Below are positions 8,627-16,944 of a stretch of 59,345 nt of DNA, one piece after another (the stretch's first letter is position 1; every line of letters begins with the position of its first letter). Where the stretch lies: assembly GCA_947169245.1 (NCBI GenBank), contig CAMVPA010000019.1:1-59345 (forward strand). Reading direction: 5' to 3'. This DNA is from an uncultured Prevotellaceae bacterium (GTDB lineage: Bacteria; Bacteroidota; Bacteroidia; Bacteroidales; Bacteroidaceae). A program made the position numbers and the translations under genes. Below the pieces are notes generated by a model that did not search any database, had not been told where the DNA came from, and saw only the letters and a program-made list of their open reading frames with translations.

Positions 8627-10486
8627 TTAACTCTTATTTCTTAATTCCTTTGTCGCATCGGCCAGCCACTGGCGCTCGGCCTCGTCGAGGTGGGGCGCCA
8701 GCCGGTCGTAGACCATACGGTGGTAGTCGTTCAGCCACTGTATCTCCTCAGGGGTAAGCATGTCGACAAGGATGGGGCGCTTGTCGATGGGACAGAGCGT
8801 CAGGGACTCAAACTGCAGGAACTCGCCGAACTCCGTCTCCTTGTAGGGCACAACGAGCAGGGTGTTCTCGATGCGCACGCCGAAGCGGCCGGCCAGGTAG
8901 ATGCCGGGCTCGTCGGTGACGGTCATCCCACTGACCAGCGGTGCGGGCTTCCACTCCATGCGCAACTGGTGGGGCCCTTCGTGGACGCTGAGATAGGTGC
9001 CTACGCCGTGGCCCGTACCGTGCAGGTAGTTCAGGCCCTCGCGCCACATGGCCTGTCGCGCCAGGATGTCGAGCTGCGTGCCACTGGCACCATTGGGAAA
9101 CTTACAGAGCTCCACCTGGATATGACCTTTCAGCACCAGCGTGTAGACGCGTTTCTGCTCCTCGGTCAGCGGGCCGAGGGCAATGGTGCGCGTGATGTCG
9201 GTGGTGCCGTCAAGGTACTGCGCACCGCTGTCGAGCAGCAGCAGACCCTCGGGCTTCAGCGGTATGTCGGTGTCGGGCGTCGGCTCGTAGTGGACGACGG
9301 CGCCGTGTTCGCCGTAGGCAGCAATGGTGTCGAACGACAGTCCGCGGTACAGCGGCTGCTCGGCCCGCAACGCCTCGAGCTTTGAGGAGGCCGAAATCTC
9401 GGTCTCATTGGCCCCATAAGCCCTATAAGCCCCATAAGCCTCATCCAACCACTTCAGAAACTTCACCATAGCGATGCCGTCTTTCAGCATCGCCGAACGA
9501 AAACCAGCGATTTCATCGGCGTTTTTCACCGTTTTCATCCGTTTCACTGGTGACTCCTCCTCTACAACATTCCTCGCTCCACGCACCTCACTCCTCGTTC
9601 CACACTCCACGCTCCTCGCTCCTCGCTTAAAGAGCACACTGTTCACCTCGTCGGGATCCATCAGGATGTTGTACTCGAAATAGTCGTCCAGCCCCTTCTT
9701 GATGTTCCCGTAGCTGCCGACCCCTACCCCTTCGGCCTTCAGGTAAGCCTCAACCTCGGGCGTCAGCTTCTCCTTATTTATATATAGGGTGACAGAGGTC
9801 GTCGACAGCAACAGGTAGCTGACAAACACCGGCGTGCAGTGGACGTCGGTGCCGCGCAGGTTCAGCGTCCAGGCAATGTCGTCGAGCGATGCCATCAGCA
9901 TACCGTCGGCGTGCCGCTCGCGCAGCGCCTTGCGAATACGCCCTATCTTGTCGTGTGCCGCCTCACCGGCATACTTCAGCGGATATATCTCCACGGGGTT
10001 CTCGGGAATGGCCGGCCGGTCGGTCCATATCTGTGCCAGCGGGTCGAAATTGGTGCGCAACGTCAGACCACCCTGATGGCGCAGGTCGGCAACGAGCTGG
10101 CGCACCTCAGCGGCCGACATACAAGTGCCGTCGACGCCCACCTCGGTACTCATTCCTCCTTTCTCCTTTCTCATTTCCTCCCCTATCCACTCAGCAATGG
10201 TCGGTGTGCCGGGCATCTTCAGTTTCATCAGTTGAAACTCGGTACCGCGCAGCTGCTCCTCGGCAGCCAGGAAGTAGCGCGAGTCCGTCCACAGGGCGGC
10301 GCTGCTGTGAGTCACCACCGCCGTGCCTGCCGACCCGTTGAAGCCGCTGATCCACTCGCGGCCCTTCCAGTGGTCGGCCACATATTCACTCTGATGAGGA
10401 TCGGTACTGGGAAAGATAAAGGCTGCCAGCCCCTCGCGTCTCATCACCTCGCGCAGAGCCTCCAGTCGTTGGGCGATATTACTCAT
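8627..10486 (-). CDS. pepP: Xaa-Pro aminopeptidase (aminopeptidase P, M24 family) with repeat insertions
   Basis: 619 aa; removes N-terminal residues in front of proline. The creatinase-like N-terminal domains precede an M24 catalytic domain with the metal-ligand segments LLLLDSGAQY...TTDITRT, HGTGHGVGTYLSVHEGP, DEPGIY and RIENTLLV. Two or three stretches look foreign: Arg/Gly/Glu-rich residues at about 9565-9628, an AYGAYRAYGA-like stretch at 9411-9442, and an EEMRKEKGGM stretch near 10150-10180. At DNA level these are the simple repeats otherwise seen between genes, inserted without breaking the frame. They fall between conserved blocks, so activity may be kept. Confidence 0.93.
   Translation of the reverse strand: MSNIAQRLEALREVMRREGLAAFIFPSTDPHQSEYVADHWKGREWISGFNGSAGTAVVTHSSAALWTDSRYFLAAEEQLRGTEFQLMKLKMPGTPTIAEWIGEEMRKEKGGMSTEVGVDGTCMSAAEVRQLVADLRHQGGLTLRTNFDPLAQIWTDRPAIPENPVEIYPLKYAGEAAHDKIGRIRKALRERHADGMLMASLDDIAWTLNLRGTDVHCTPVFVSYLLLSTTSVTLYINKEKLTPEVEAYLKAEGVGVGSYGNIKKGLDDYFEYNILMDPDEVNSVLFKRGARSVECGTRSEVRGARNVVEEESPVKRMKTVKNADEIAGFRSAMLKDGIAMVKFLKWLDEAYGAYRAYGANETEISASSKLEALRAEQPLYRGLSFDTIAAYGEHGAVVHYEPTPDTDIPLKPEGLLLLDSGAQYLDGTTDITRTIALGPLTEEQKRVYTLVLKGHIQVELCKFPNGASGTQLDILARQAMWREGLNYLHGTGHGVGTYLSVHEGPHQLRMEWKPAPLVSGMTVTDEPGIYLAGRFGVRIENTLLVVPYKETEFGEFLQFESLTLCPIDKRPILVDMLTPEEIQWLNDYHRMVYDRLAPHLDEAERQWLADATKELRNKS
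9411..9442. repeat. CATAAGCCC-type repeat inside pepP
   Basis: Three tandem units of about 10-11 bp (CCCCATAAG, CCCTATAAG, CCCCATAAG), in frame. The unit is the same as in the tyrS/yidD and gldM/gldL spacers. Confidence 0.75.
9565..9628. repeat. CTCCTCGC/CCACGC-type repeat inside pepP
   Basis: Degenerate tandem units of CTCGCTCCACGC and CTCCTCGCTC, in frame. They encode an Arg/Glu/Gly-rich segment (GARSVECGTRSEVRGARN) absent from the usual M24 protein plan. Similar sequence occurs in priA (30372-30429) and in the spacer at 21622-21697. Confidence 0.75.
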
Positions 10487-10539
10487 ATATTCTCATTATT
10501 CTTTTTCACCTTTGATGTTTCACATCGCGTTCGCTCATA

Positions 10540-10690
10540 TTTCACCGCCTCTCATGTACTGCACCGGCGTCATGCCCGTCAGTTTTCTTGAACGTGCGCT
10601 GCAGGACGGTGCGGTCAGCAAAGCCGCAGTGCCGGGCGACGTCATCAGCACCACAGCCGTGAACTGCATCATCCCGAGTGTAATCATGGT
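10540..10690 (-). pseudogene. AraC-family C-terminal helix-turn-helix relic
   Basis: One minus-strand frame encodes DDVARHCGFADRTVLQRTFKK and the adjacent frame continues LTGMTPVQYMRGG up to a stop. Together they make the second helix-turn-helix of an AraC/XylS regulator. The shift sits at the AAAA of AAGAAAACTG, where one A fewer would restore the frame. The sensor domain and first helix are absent. A good promoter (10691-10723) reads straight into the fragment. It is either a decayed gene end or one affected by a sequencing error. Confidence 0.55.
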
Positions 10691-10723
10691 GCAAAGGTAG
10701 TGCAAATCGAGCGAAAAACCAAA
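10691..10723 (-). promoter_or_regulatory. Bacteroidetes promoter reading into the AraC relic
   Basis: On the minus strand TTTG (10720-10723) is followed after 20 bp by TACCTTTGC (10691-10699), an excellent match to the Bacteroidetes consensus. No intact gene lies downstream of it before pepP, so it may drive pepP. Confidence 0.6.
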
Positions 10724-11062
10724 ATTCTTCGCTCATTTCTTTATTTTCTGAGGTGCTCAGGCGAGCAAGCTCGGAGTCTTTAAGTTTTTCCAAACCGATG
10801 GAGCAGCGAGAGCCAACATGCTTGCATGATTGGCCGAGTCGTGACAGAGGTCGACGTAGTCATATGCAGCCTACCTTCGAGCGTAGCTCAAAGGTACGAG
10901 ATAAATTCGAAACGACAAAACAAATGGCAATAAATCGTCCCGCCGACCTTGAGCATGGCGAGGACGTGAATGATCCTGCCCGCAGCTTCCTAGGACTGCC
11001 CGACTGGAACGGACGAAAGGTAGTGATTAAATAACGACAAAGGAAATATAGAATGTTCCAGG

Positions 11063-11154
11063 CCGCAGACTTCTCAGGGGCCGCCGCAGACTTCTCAGGG
11101 GCCGCCGCAGACTTCTCAGGGGCCGCCGCAGACTTCCCAGGGGCCGCCGCAGAC
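11063..11154. repeat. 21-bp tandem repeat, four copies plus a partial fifth
   Basis: The unit is CCGCAGACTTCTCAGGGGCC plus G, at 11063-11083, 11084-11104, 11105-11125 and 11126-11146 (one T-to-C change in the last). An 8-bp partial copy follows at 11147-11154. Since 21 is a multiple of 3 it could code for a 7-residue repeat (AAAPEKS on the minus strand), but no convincing gene surrounds it. Confidence 0.9.
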
Positions 11155-11188
11155 GATCTAACTATATAATAGTTGTTTAATGGGGTTT

Positions 11189-11253
11189 CGACCCTCACTT
11201 CCGGCACTTCCTGCACCCGAGCCAAGTGCAGGAAGTGCAAGAAGTGAGGGTCG
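11189..11253. repeat. long inverted repeat (28-bp arms, 9-base loop)
   Basis: The left arm 11189-11216 pairs with the right arm 11226-11253 with two mismatches; the loop is 11217-11225. The arms contain CACTTCCTGCAC / GTGCAGGAAGTG. There is no T-run on either side, so it is not a classical terminator. It looks like a REP-like palindromic element or a hairpin left from one. Confidence 0.85.
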
Positions 11254-11465
11254 ATTCGTTGTTTTGCCACTCTATATGCGCGCGCGTGCGAGGCTGTCGC
11301 CATCGCCCGACTTGACATACCCATAGAGGTTGGGGGGCACGGGTAGTTGCACGTGCTGTTGATGGCGCAGAGTGCAGACAGGTGCTTTTGCCACGTGGAG
11401 TTAGCAAAGCGGCGGGGGAAAATATTAATCTCTGTTAATACGTGGGAACTATGGAGTTTTTTGTG

Positions 11466-11474
11466 TAACTTTGC
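11466..11474 (+). promoter_or_regulatory. -7 element of the mdh promoter
   Basis: TAACTTTGC matches TAnnTTTG, 37 bp before the mdh ATG. The -33 region has only a weak GTTA. The truncated second mdh copy at 20299 lacks this promoter. Confidence 0.6.
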
Positions 11475-11510
11475 GCCACTGAATTTAAATAATAAAACAC
11501 GCAAACAATT

Positions 11511-12503
11511 ATGGCAACACTAACAAACGACAAACTGGTCATCGTCGGCGCAGCCGGCATGATTGGCTCGAACATGGCCCAGTGCGCACTGATGATGGGT
11601 CTGACAACGGAACTCTGTCTGTATGATGTCTTCTCTCCCGAGGGCGTAGCCGAGGAGATGCGCCAGAGCGGCTTCGACGACGTGAACATCGTAGCCACGA
11701 CCGACGCCGAGGAGGCTTTCAAGAACGCTAAGTACATCATCTCTTCAGGTGGTGCTCCCCGTAAGGCAGGCATGACGCGCGAGGATCTGTTGGCCGGCAA
11801 CTGCAAGATTGCTGAGGAGCTGGGCCAGAACATCAAGAAGTACTGCCCCGACGTGAAGCACGTCGTCATCATCTTCAACCCCGCCGACCTGACTGGTCTG
11901 GTGACGCTGCTCTACAGCGGTCTGAAGCCCGGACAGGTGACCACACTGGCAGGTCTGGACACCACCCGTCTGCAGTCGGCCCTGGCCAAGAAGTTCGGTG
12001 TGATGCAGAACGAGATCACGGGTTGCGCTACCTACGGTGGCCACGGTGAGCAGATGGCCGTCTTCGGCAGCCACGTGGAGATTGCTGGTCGCAAGCTGAC
12101 CGACATCATCGGCACCGACGAGTTCCCCGCCGAGGAGTGGGAGCAGATGAAGGTCGACGTGACGAAGGGTGGTGCCAAGATCATCGAGCTGCGCGGCCGT
12201 TCGTCGTTCCAGAGCCCCTCGTACCTGAGTGTCGAGATGATTCGTGCCGCCATGGGCGGTGAGGCGTTCCGCTTCCCCGTTGGCACGTATGTGAAGACCG
12301 ACAAGTACGACCACATCATGATGGCCATGAAGACCACGATGACCAGTGAGGGTGCCAAGTTCGAGGTGCCTCAGGGTACGCCCGAGGAGAACGCCAAGCT
12401 GGACCAGAGCTACGAGCACCTGTGCAAGATGCGCGACGAGTTGGTGACGCTGAACATCGTGCCGCCCATCTCGGAGTGGAGCAAGATTAACCCGAATCTG
12501 TAA
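11511..12503 (+). CDS. mdh: malate dehydrogenase
   Basis: 330 aa, cytoplasmic NAD-dependent oxidoreductase interconverting malate and oxaloacetate. In Bacteroidales it belongs to the reductive branch toward succinate and propionate. The N-terminal Rossmann loop is VIVGAAGMIGSNMA; NPADLTGLVTLLY corresponds to the NP.D substrate/cofactor segment; the catalytic-loop area is GGHGEQMAVFGSHV. Codons 80-330 and the following gene are duplicated without visible change at 20299-21587. The start is supported by the promoter element at 11466-11474. It is followed after 57 bp by the gamma carbonic anhydrase gene. Confidence 0.93.
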   Translation: MATLTNDKLVIVGAAGMIGSNMAQCALMMGLTTELCLYDVFSPEGVAEEMRQSGFDDVNIVATTDAEEAFKNAKYIISSGGAPRKAGMTREDLLAGNCKIAEELGQNIKKYCPDVKHVVIIFNPADLTGLVTLLYSGLKPGQVTTLAGLDTTRLQSALAKKFGVMQNEITGCATYGGHGEQMAVFGSHVEIAGRKLTDIIGTDEFPAEEWEQMKVDVTKGGAKIIELRGRSSFQSPSYLSVEMIRAAMGGEAFRFPVGTYVKTDKYDHIMMAMKTTMTSEGAKFEVPQGTPEENAKLDQSYEHLCKMRDELVTLNIVPPISEWSKINPNL

Positions 12504-13036
12504 CGAAGTGGTAAGTGGAGAGAGGTGACCTCTCACCTCTTACCTCTAATAATATAAGCAATGGCTCTTATTAAATCATACCGCGGTCTCGCTCCCAAAT
12601 GGGGGCGAGACTGCTATTTTAGCGAGAATGCGACGATAGTGGGCGACGTCACGATGGGTGACGAGTGCTCGGTGTGGTTCAACGCGGTGGTGCGCGGCGA
12701 CGTGGCTCCCATCACCATCGGCAACTGCACGAACATACAGGACGGCAGCTGCGTACACGTGACGCACGAGACGGGACCGACACACATCGGCAACTACGTC
12801 ACCATAGGCCACAACGTGACCGTACATGCATGCACCATCCACGACAACGCCCTCATCGGCATGGGTTCTACCCTACTCGACGGCTGCGAGGTGGGCGAAG
12901 GCTCTATCGTGGCCGCCGGTGCCCTGGTGCTGCAGAACACGAAGATTCCCGCCGGCGAGATATGGGGCGGCGTGCCCGCCAAGTACCTGAAGCCCGTACG
13001 GCCGGGACAGACGGACAACGCCAAGCACTACGTGGC
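11748..13036. repeat. 1,289-bp direct repeat, copy 1
   Basis: Matches 20299-21587 at a constant offset of 8,551 with no difference seen. It covers mdh codon 80 onward, the intergenic spacer and most of the gamma carbonic anhydrase gene. The flanks differ at once: base 11747 A versus 20298 C, and 13037 A versus 21588 G. Confidence 0.93.
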
Positions 13037-13076
13037 ATATTCCAAGTACTATTTGGAAGAGCAGCAGGGGAAATAG
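12561..13076 (+). CDS. gamma-class carbonic anhydrase family protein (copy 1)
   Basis: 171 aa left-handed beta-helix protein built of hexapeptide turns (for example IVGDVTMGDECSVWFNAVVRGDV). The histidines expected for the trimer-interface metal site are in VTHETGPTHIGNYVTIGHN. The family hydrates CO2 or acts as an uncharacterised hexapeptide transferase-like protein (YrdA/PaaY-like), and activity cannot be told by eye. The last roughly 12 residues (SKYYLEEQQGK) differ from the second copy (SKFYLNED) because the long repeat ends at 13036. A hairpin overlapping the stop codon probably ends the transcript. Confidence 0.9.
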   Translation: MALIKSYRGLAPKWGRDCYFSENATIVGDVTMGDECSVWFNAVVRGDVAPITIGNCTNIQDGSCVHVTHETGPTHIGNYVTIGHNVTVHACTIHDNALIGMGSTLLDGCEVGEGSIVAAGALVLQNTKIPAGEIWGGVPAKYLKPVRPGQTDNAKHYVAYSKYYLEEQQGK

Positions 13077-13087
13077 TCCCCTGCTGC
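13061..13087. terminator. bidirectional terminator hairpin between convergent genes
   Basis: Perfect 11-bp arms (13061-13071 and 13077-13087) around a 5-base loop. It spans the end of the carbonic anhydrase gene, just before the 3' end of the convergent BspA-like gene. The following TTATGCATTATTT is T-rich. Confidence 0.65.
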
Positions 13088-13094
13088 TTATGCA

Positions 13095-16000
13095 TTATTT
13101 GACGACAACCTTATGGCCGCCAGCGACGTAAATGCCTTTAGCCAGCCCGTCAAGACTTGTGGCGGCAGGCTTTACCAGTACGCCACTGAGGTTGTAGACG
13201 CTGAAGGGCTGGTCGCCGGTCGGCATTCCGTTAATAGCCGTCGCGTCGTCGAAAGTTAACCCGATGAAATCACGACTGTTCATGACACGCGTCGGAACCT
13301 GCAGATAGGCTTCTTGGGCATATACATAAGAACCTCCCTCGTCAGCCAGATAGAAGCCAAATCCTTGACTCCCTTCCCTGAACACATAGTTTGTGTAGGC
13401 ATTCTGAGTCCTAGGTACGTTTTCGCCTTTCAGCAAGCCTTTCAACATACTCACATAGATAGTCGATGATTGGGTCTTAGGCACCAAGTAGGCTTGCGGT
13501 GCACCAATAAGCAACAAGCCTGTCTTTGCAGGAACATCGTTGACGTTCATCATGATGGCCTCCCGCGAATCGTTATTAAAGCCTGGGACAATATATGCTT
13601 TCAACCCCTCAACAGCCGTGAAGTCAAGATCGTTCTCGTCGCAGTAGGTCATGATGTCTGCAGTCTGGACGATGGTTACATAATGCTCGTTAGGTCGCAG
13701 CTCAAAGACGATGCTGCCCAATATGAACTCCGTCCCGTCACTGGTTATATAGCCATATTCAAACATGTTCTGGCCTATGCTGGGTTTGGAGAGACTTGCA
13801 CTGCACCACGTTGACTTTCCTGGCTTCAGTCCATTACCCATATTAATGCTGAATGATGTCCACGGATAATCCTCATTCGCAATCCACTCCCCAGTGTCTG
13901 ACGGCTTATAGAACTTTACCAAAAAACTACCTTCAAATTTGGTCGTTCCATTGTTCTTACAGGACATTTTATATAATGGTTTTTCGTCGTACACGATACC
14001 ATCAATAGCATTCAAAATAGAGAAATCCATCTCTAATTGGGGTCTGTCAGGCTCTTCTCCGCTTAACGTGAAATAGCCTCCGAAGAACTTGTTGCCGTCG
14101 AACTTCGTCTTGTAGTGTTCACGATATTGCTCAGGAACGTCAAGTGTTGAGGGGCTGTCAGCAGTGCCCACGCCCTCGAAGAACTTGCTATTGATGCTGA
14201 CAGGGATGTCGCCAGTGAAAGTGATGGTTTTCAACATATTGCAGCCACCAAACGCAAAACTCACATTGGTTTCCTCGTCAGATACGAACTTATTACTCAA
14301 AATAAGGCTAGTCAGACTGCTACAGTTGAAGAACATCGATTGCATTTGCGTAACTTTGCTTGTATTGAACTTGCTCAAGTCCAAATTCTTCAAACCACAA
14401 TTCTGGAACATATAGCCCATATTGGTAACTTCGCTCGTGTTCAAATAATCAAGGCCTTCAATCTCTTCCAGCGACCCAAAGCCATTGAACCAGGCAAAAG
14501 TGCTTGTTGGGCGGGCATCGGCAAATGATGGGTCAAAGACAACCTTGGTTACAACCTCAACTATATCATAAAAATAATTACTGTACTCAGGCATTGTCTC
14601 ACCCTCATTCAGGTCAAACGTCCGCCCCCTGCTGCTGCGCTGGTTGTCGTAGTAGAACGTCAGCGTACCGCTGTTGTTGTAGGCCACGTAGGGTTCGGCC
14701 TCAACAGGCTCGTCGCCCATCTCCACAATACTCTTGAAGCTCTTCCAGCCGTACTGGCTCTGGAACTTTGCTTTCGTTCCCTTTGGCACGTAGAGTGTGG
14801 CCGAGGTAAACACATCGTTGTGAGTATTGGGGTCTTCGTATTCAAAGGCGGCATCCTCTATGTAGAACGGATTCTGCAGATACAAAGTGACAGTCTCCAG
14901 ATTGCGGCACCCGTTGAAGGCACAGACAGCTATATCATTCACTGTGGCAGGAATGGTCAGCGACTTCACGCTTTGGCAGTTCTTATAGCGGTTGTCCACC
15001 ATTGTCATCGTCTGCGGAATCTCCACCTCTGTCAGTTCCTGACCGTTATAGTACAGCTTGAAATCTGAATGTTCCACAATGCCTTCTTCAATCTCATCGT
15101 CATCGCATGTCATTTGCAGTTGCAGCCACAAGTCCTTGCTGCCCAAGCTGATGTTGATGGTCTTCTCAGTATAGGCAATCATAAAGGTGCCCACATTTTT
15201 CAGCGAGGCAGGCAGCGTCAGCACATCCAACTTGGTGCAACCCAGAAAAGCCGAACTGCCAATAGCAGTACAACCATCGGGAACCACCACGCTGCTGAGG
15301 CAGACACAATCGCGGAAAGCAGCGTCGCCAATGGTCTTTACGGAACTGCCCATGGTGAGGTTTCCTGCGCTCTTGCAACTCAAGAAGGCACATTGGCCGA
15401 TGGTCTCAACCGAACTGGGCAGTTCGATGGTCTTCAGGTTCACACAATAATAGAAGGCATACTTGCCTATTGTCTTGACGCCCTCCGGCAGCGTTATCTG
15501 CTCCAACGACTGCTGGCTATAGAAAGCCTCATCGTCGATGCTTGTCAAACCCGTGAAGTATTGTAACTCGTCAAACGATGTAATGTTTGCGTGTAGCAAG
15601 CCATCCTTCGGGCCATTGCTGCCCTGCCAGGACTTCGTCTTCTGCGGGTTCAGACAGAACACATCGCCCAGCGACTTGACAGCCGCCGCCTCCTGCTTCG
15701 TCAAACAGCCGTCCTTGTTCGTATCCCAGTAATAGAGACAGAGCTTTTCCACGATAGGGTCGGCAAAGGCAATGGCATCCTCGACGACAGGCCCACTGCC
15801 GCTCAACGTAAAGTAACCACCAAAGAACTTTCCGTCAGCGAACTTTGCTGCATAGTGGTCGCGGTATTGCTGAGGAACTTCAAGCGTAGCGGGAGCATCA
15901 GCCTTGCCCACACCATCGAAGAACTTGCTATTGATGCTCGAAGGGATGTCGCCAATGAAGGTTACCTTGCTCAGCTTTGAGCAATTATTAAATGAGCTTG

Positions 16001-16934
16001 ATTCATTTGCAGTAAACTGATGCCCTAACACTATACTTTCGAGGTTTCGGCAATAATCGAACATAAACCCCATTTTTGTATCATTCCTTGTGTCGAAATT
16101 CCTCAAGTCAAGAGTGGTTAGGTGCTTACAGCTAACGAACATGAGAGTCATGTCTGTAACCTTCTCTGTATTGAAACCACTCAAGTCAAGGCTGGCCAGA
16201 TTCCAACAGCTGTGGAACATACCGTACATATTCGTAACATTCTTCGTGTCGAACTTACTTACGTCAAGACTGGTCAAACTCTGACAACTCGCGAACATCT
16301 GCCACATATTGGTAGCACTGCCTGTATAGAAATTGCTTAAATCCAAGGATTTTAGCCTTTCGCAGCCAGAGAACATTTGCGACATGTCCGTAACATTGCA
16401 GGGGTTGAAACTACTCAAATCAAGAGTGGGTAGAAAGTAGCATCTCATGAACATACCTTCCATGGTTGTAACCTTCCTCGTGTCGAAACTGCTTACGTTA
16501 ATATCTGTCAGAGAGAAACTCATGGCAAACATAAAGCTCATGTCTGTGACATTACTCGTATCAAACGTGCTTAAGTCGAGGCTGGTCAAGCCACACATAC
16601 TGAACATGCTACCCATATTTGTAACCTTATCAGTTTTCAGATTTTTTATTCCTTCTATTACTGACAAGTTACAATTATAGAACCAGCAATATGTAGTAGT
16701 GGGATGGGCATTGGCAAACGACGGGGAGAACACCACCTTCTTGATGTATAATCTATTCTCCAACCAGTCGGGCGAATTGGTTCCTTCGTTCAGGTCGTAT
16801 TTCGTGCCAGGTCTGTCGTTCCTGTTATTGTCGCAGTAGAAAGACAGTGTTTCGTTGTTGAATACCGCGTACGGCTCTGCTGCTCCGACCACTACCGGCA
16901 GCAGGGTCAAAAGGAGGAAAAAGAACTTCTTCAT
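13095..16934 (-). CDS. BspA-like leucine-rich-repeat surface protein (DUF285 and LRR_5)
   Basis: 1,279 aa, secreted (signal peptide about residues 1-18, ending VVGAAEP). Order: an N-terminal DUF285 array with about 23-residue repeats (LDLSSFDTSNVTDMSFMF type), an EF-hand/dockerin-like loop DTNKDGCLTKQE, BspA-type LRR_5 repeats (LPEGVKTIGKYAFYYC type), and a second DUF285 block. After that comes a roughly 270-residue C-terminal module ending VYNLSGVLV...GIYVAGGHKVVVK. The module is shared with the next gene and its tail resembles type IX secretion sorting domains, which fits the gldKLMN locus in this window. BspA proteins bind host or bacterial surfaces; the ligand here is unknown. Confidence 0.9.
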   Translation of the reverse strand: MKKFFFLLLTLLPVVVGAAEPYAVFNNETLSFYCDNNRNDRPGTKYDLNEGTNSPDWLENRLYIKKVVFSPSFANAHPTTTYCWFYNCNLSVIEGIKNLKTDKVTNMGSMFSMCGLTSLDLSTFDTSNVTDMSFMFAMSFSLTDINVSSFDTRKVTTMEGMFMRCYFLPTLDLSSFNPCNVTDMSQMFSGCERLKSLDLSNFYTGSATNMWQMFASCQSLTSLDVSKFDTKNVTNMYGMFHSCWNLASLDLSGFNTEKVTDMTLMFVSCKHLTTLDLRNFDTRNDTKMGFMFDYCRNLESIVLGHQFTANESSSFNNCSKLSKVTFIGDIPSSINSKFFDGVGKADAPATLEVPQQYRDHYAAKFADGKFFGGYFTLSGSGPVVEDAIAFADPIVEKLCLYYWDTNKDGCLTKQEAAAVKSLGDVFCLNPQKTKSWQGSNGPKDGLLHANITSFDELQYFTGLTSIDDEAFYSQQSLEQITLPEGVKTIGKYAFYYCVNLKTIELPSSVETIGQCAFLSCKSAGNLTMGSSVKTIGDAAFRDCVCLSSVVVPDGCTAIGSSAFLGCTKLDVLTLPASLKNVGTFMIAYTEKTINISLGSKDLWLQLQMTCDDDEIEEGIVEHSDFKLYYNGQELTEVEIPQTMTMVDNRYKNCQSVKSLTIPATVNDIAVCAFNGCRNLETVTLYLQNPFYIEDAAFEYEDPNTHNDVFTSATLYVPKGTKAKFQSQYGWKSFKSIVEMGDEPVEAEPYVAYNNSGTLTFYYDNQRSSRGRTFDLNEGETMPEYSNYFYDIVEVVTKVVFDPSFADARPTSTFAWFNGFGSLEEIEGLDYLNTSEVTNMGYMFQNCGLKNLDLSKFNTSKVTQMQSMFFNCSSLTSLILSNKFVSDEETNVSFAFGGCNMLKTITFTGDIPVSINSKFFEGVGTADSPSTLDVPEQYREHYKTKFDGNKFFGGYFTLSGEEPDRPQLEMDFSILNAIDGIVYDEKPLYKMSCKNNGTTKFEGSFLVKFYKPSDTGEWIANEDYPWTSFSINMGNGLKPGKSTWCSASLSKPSIGQNMFEYGYITSDGTEFILGSIVFELRPNEHYVTIVQTADIMTYCDENDLDFTAVEGLKAYIVPGFNNDSREAIMMNVNDVPAKTGLLLIGAPQAYLVPKTQSSTIYVSMLKGLLKGENVPRTQNAYTNYVFREGSQGFGFYLADEGGSYVYAQEAYLQVPTRVMNSRDFIGLTFDDATAINGMPTGDQPFSVYNLSGVLVKPAATSLDGLAKGIYVAGGHKVVVK

Positions 16935-16944
16935 ATTGGTATTG

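Larger units (their letters stand above)
10700..11465. other. gene-poor stretch between pepP and mdh
   Basis: No intact gene is recognised. A plus-strand open frame (10753-11034, 93 codons) ends in NGRKVVIK, which resembles the C-terminal tail of the secreted proteins encoded at 13095-18813, so it may be a surface-protein relic. The stretch also holds a 21-bp tandem repeat array and a long hairpin (listed separately). On the minus strand at about 11280-11400 a short frame (VAKAPVCTLRHQ..., ending LARARI) has no recognised family. Confidence 0.5.

Noticed and set aside
11063..11253. Possible CRISPR-like array
   Set aside because: The repeats are contiguous with no spacers and no cas genes are nearby.
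10860..11504. 214-codon minus-strand open frame between pepP and mdh
   Set aside because: It crosses tandem repeats, a hairpin and the mdh promoter; composition follows the repeats and no family is recognised.
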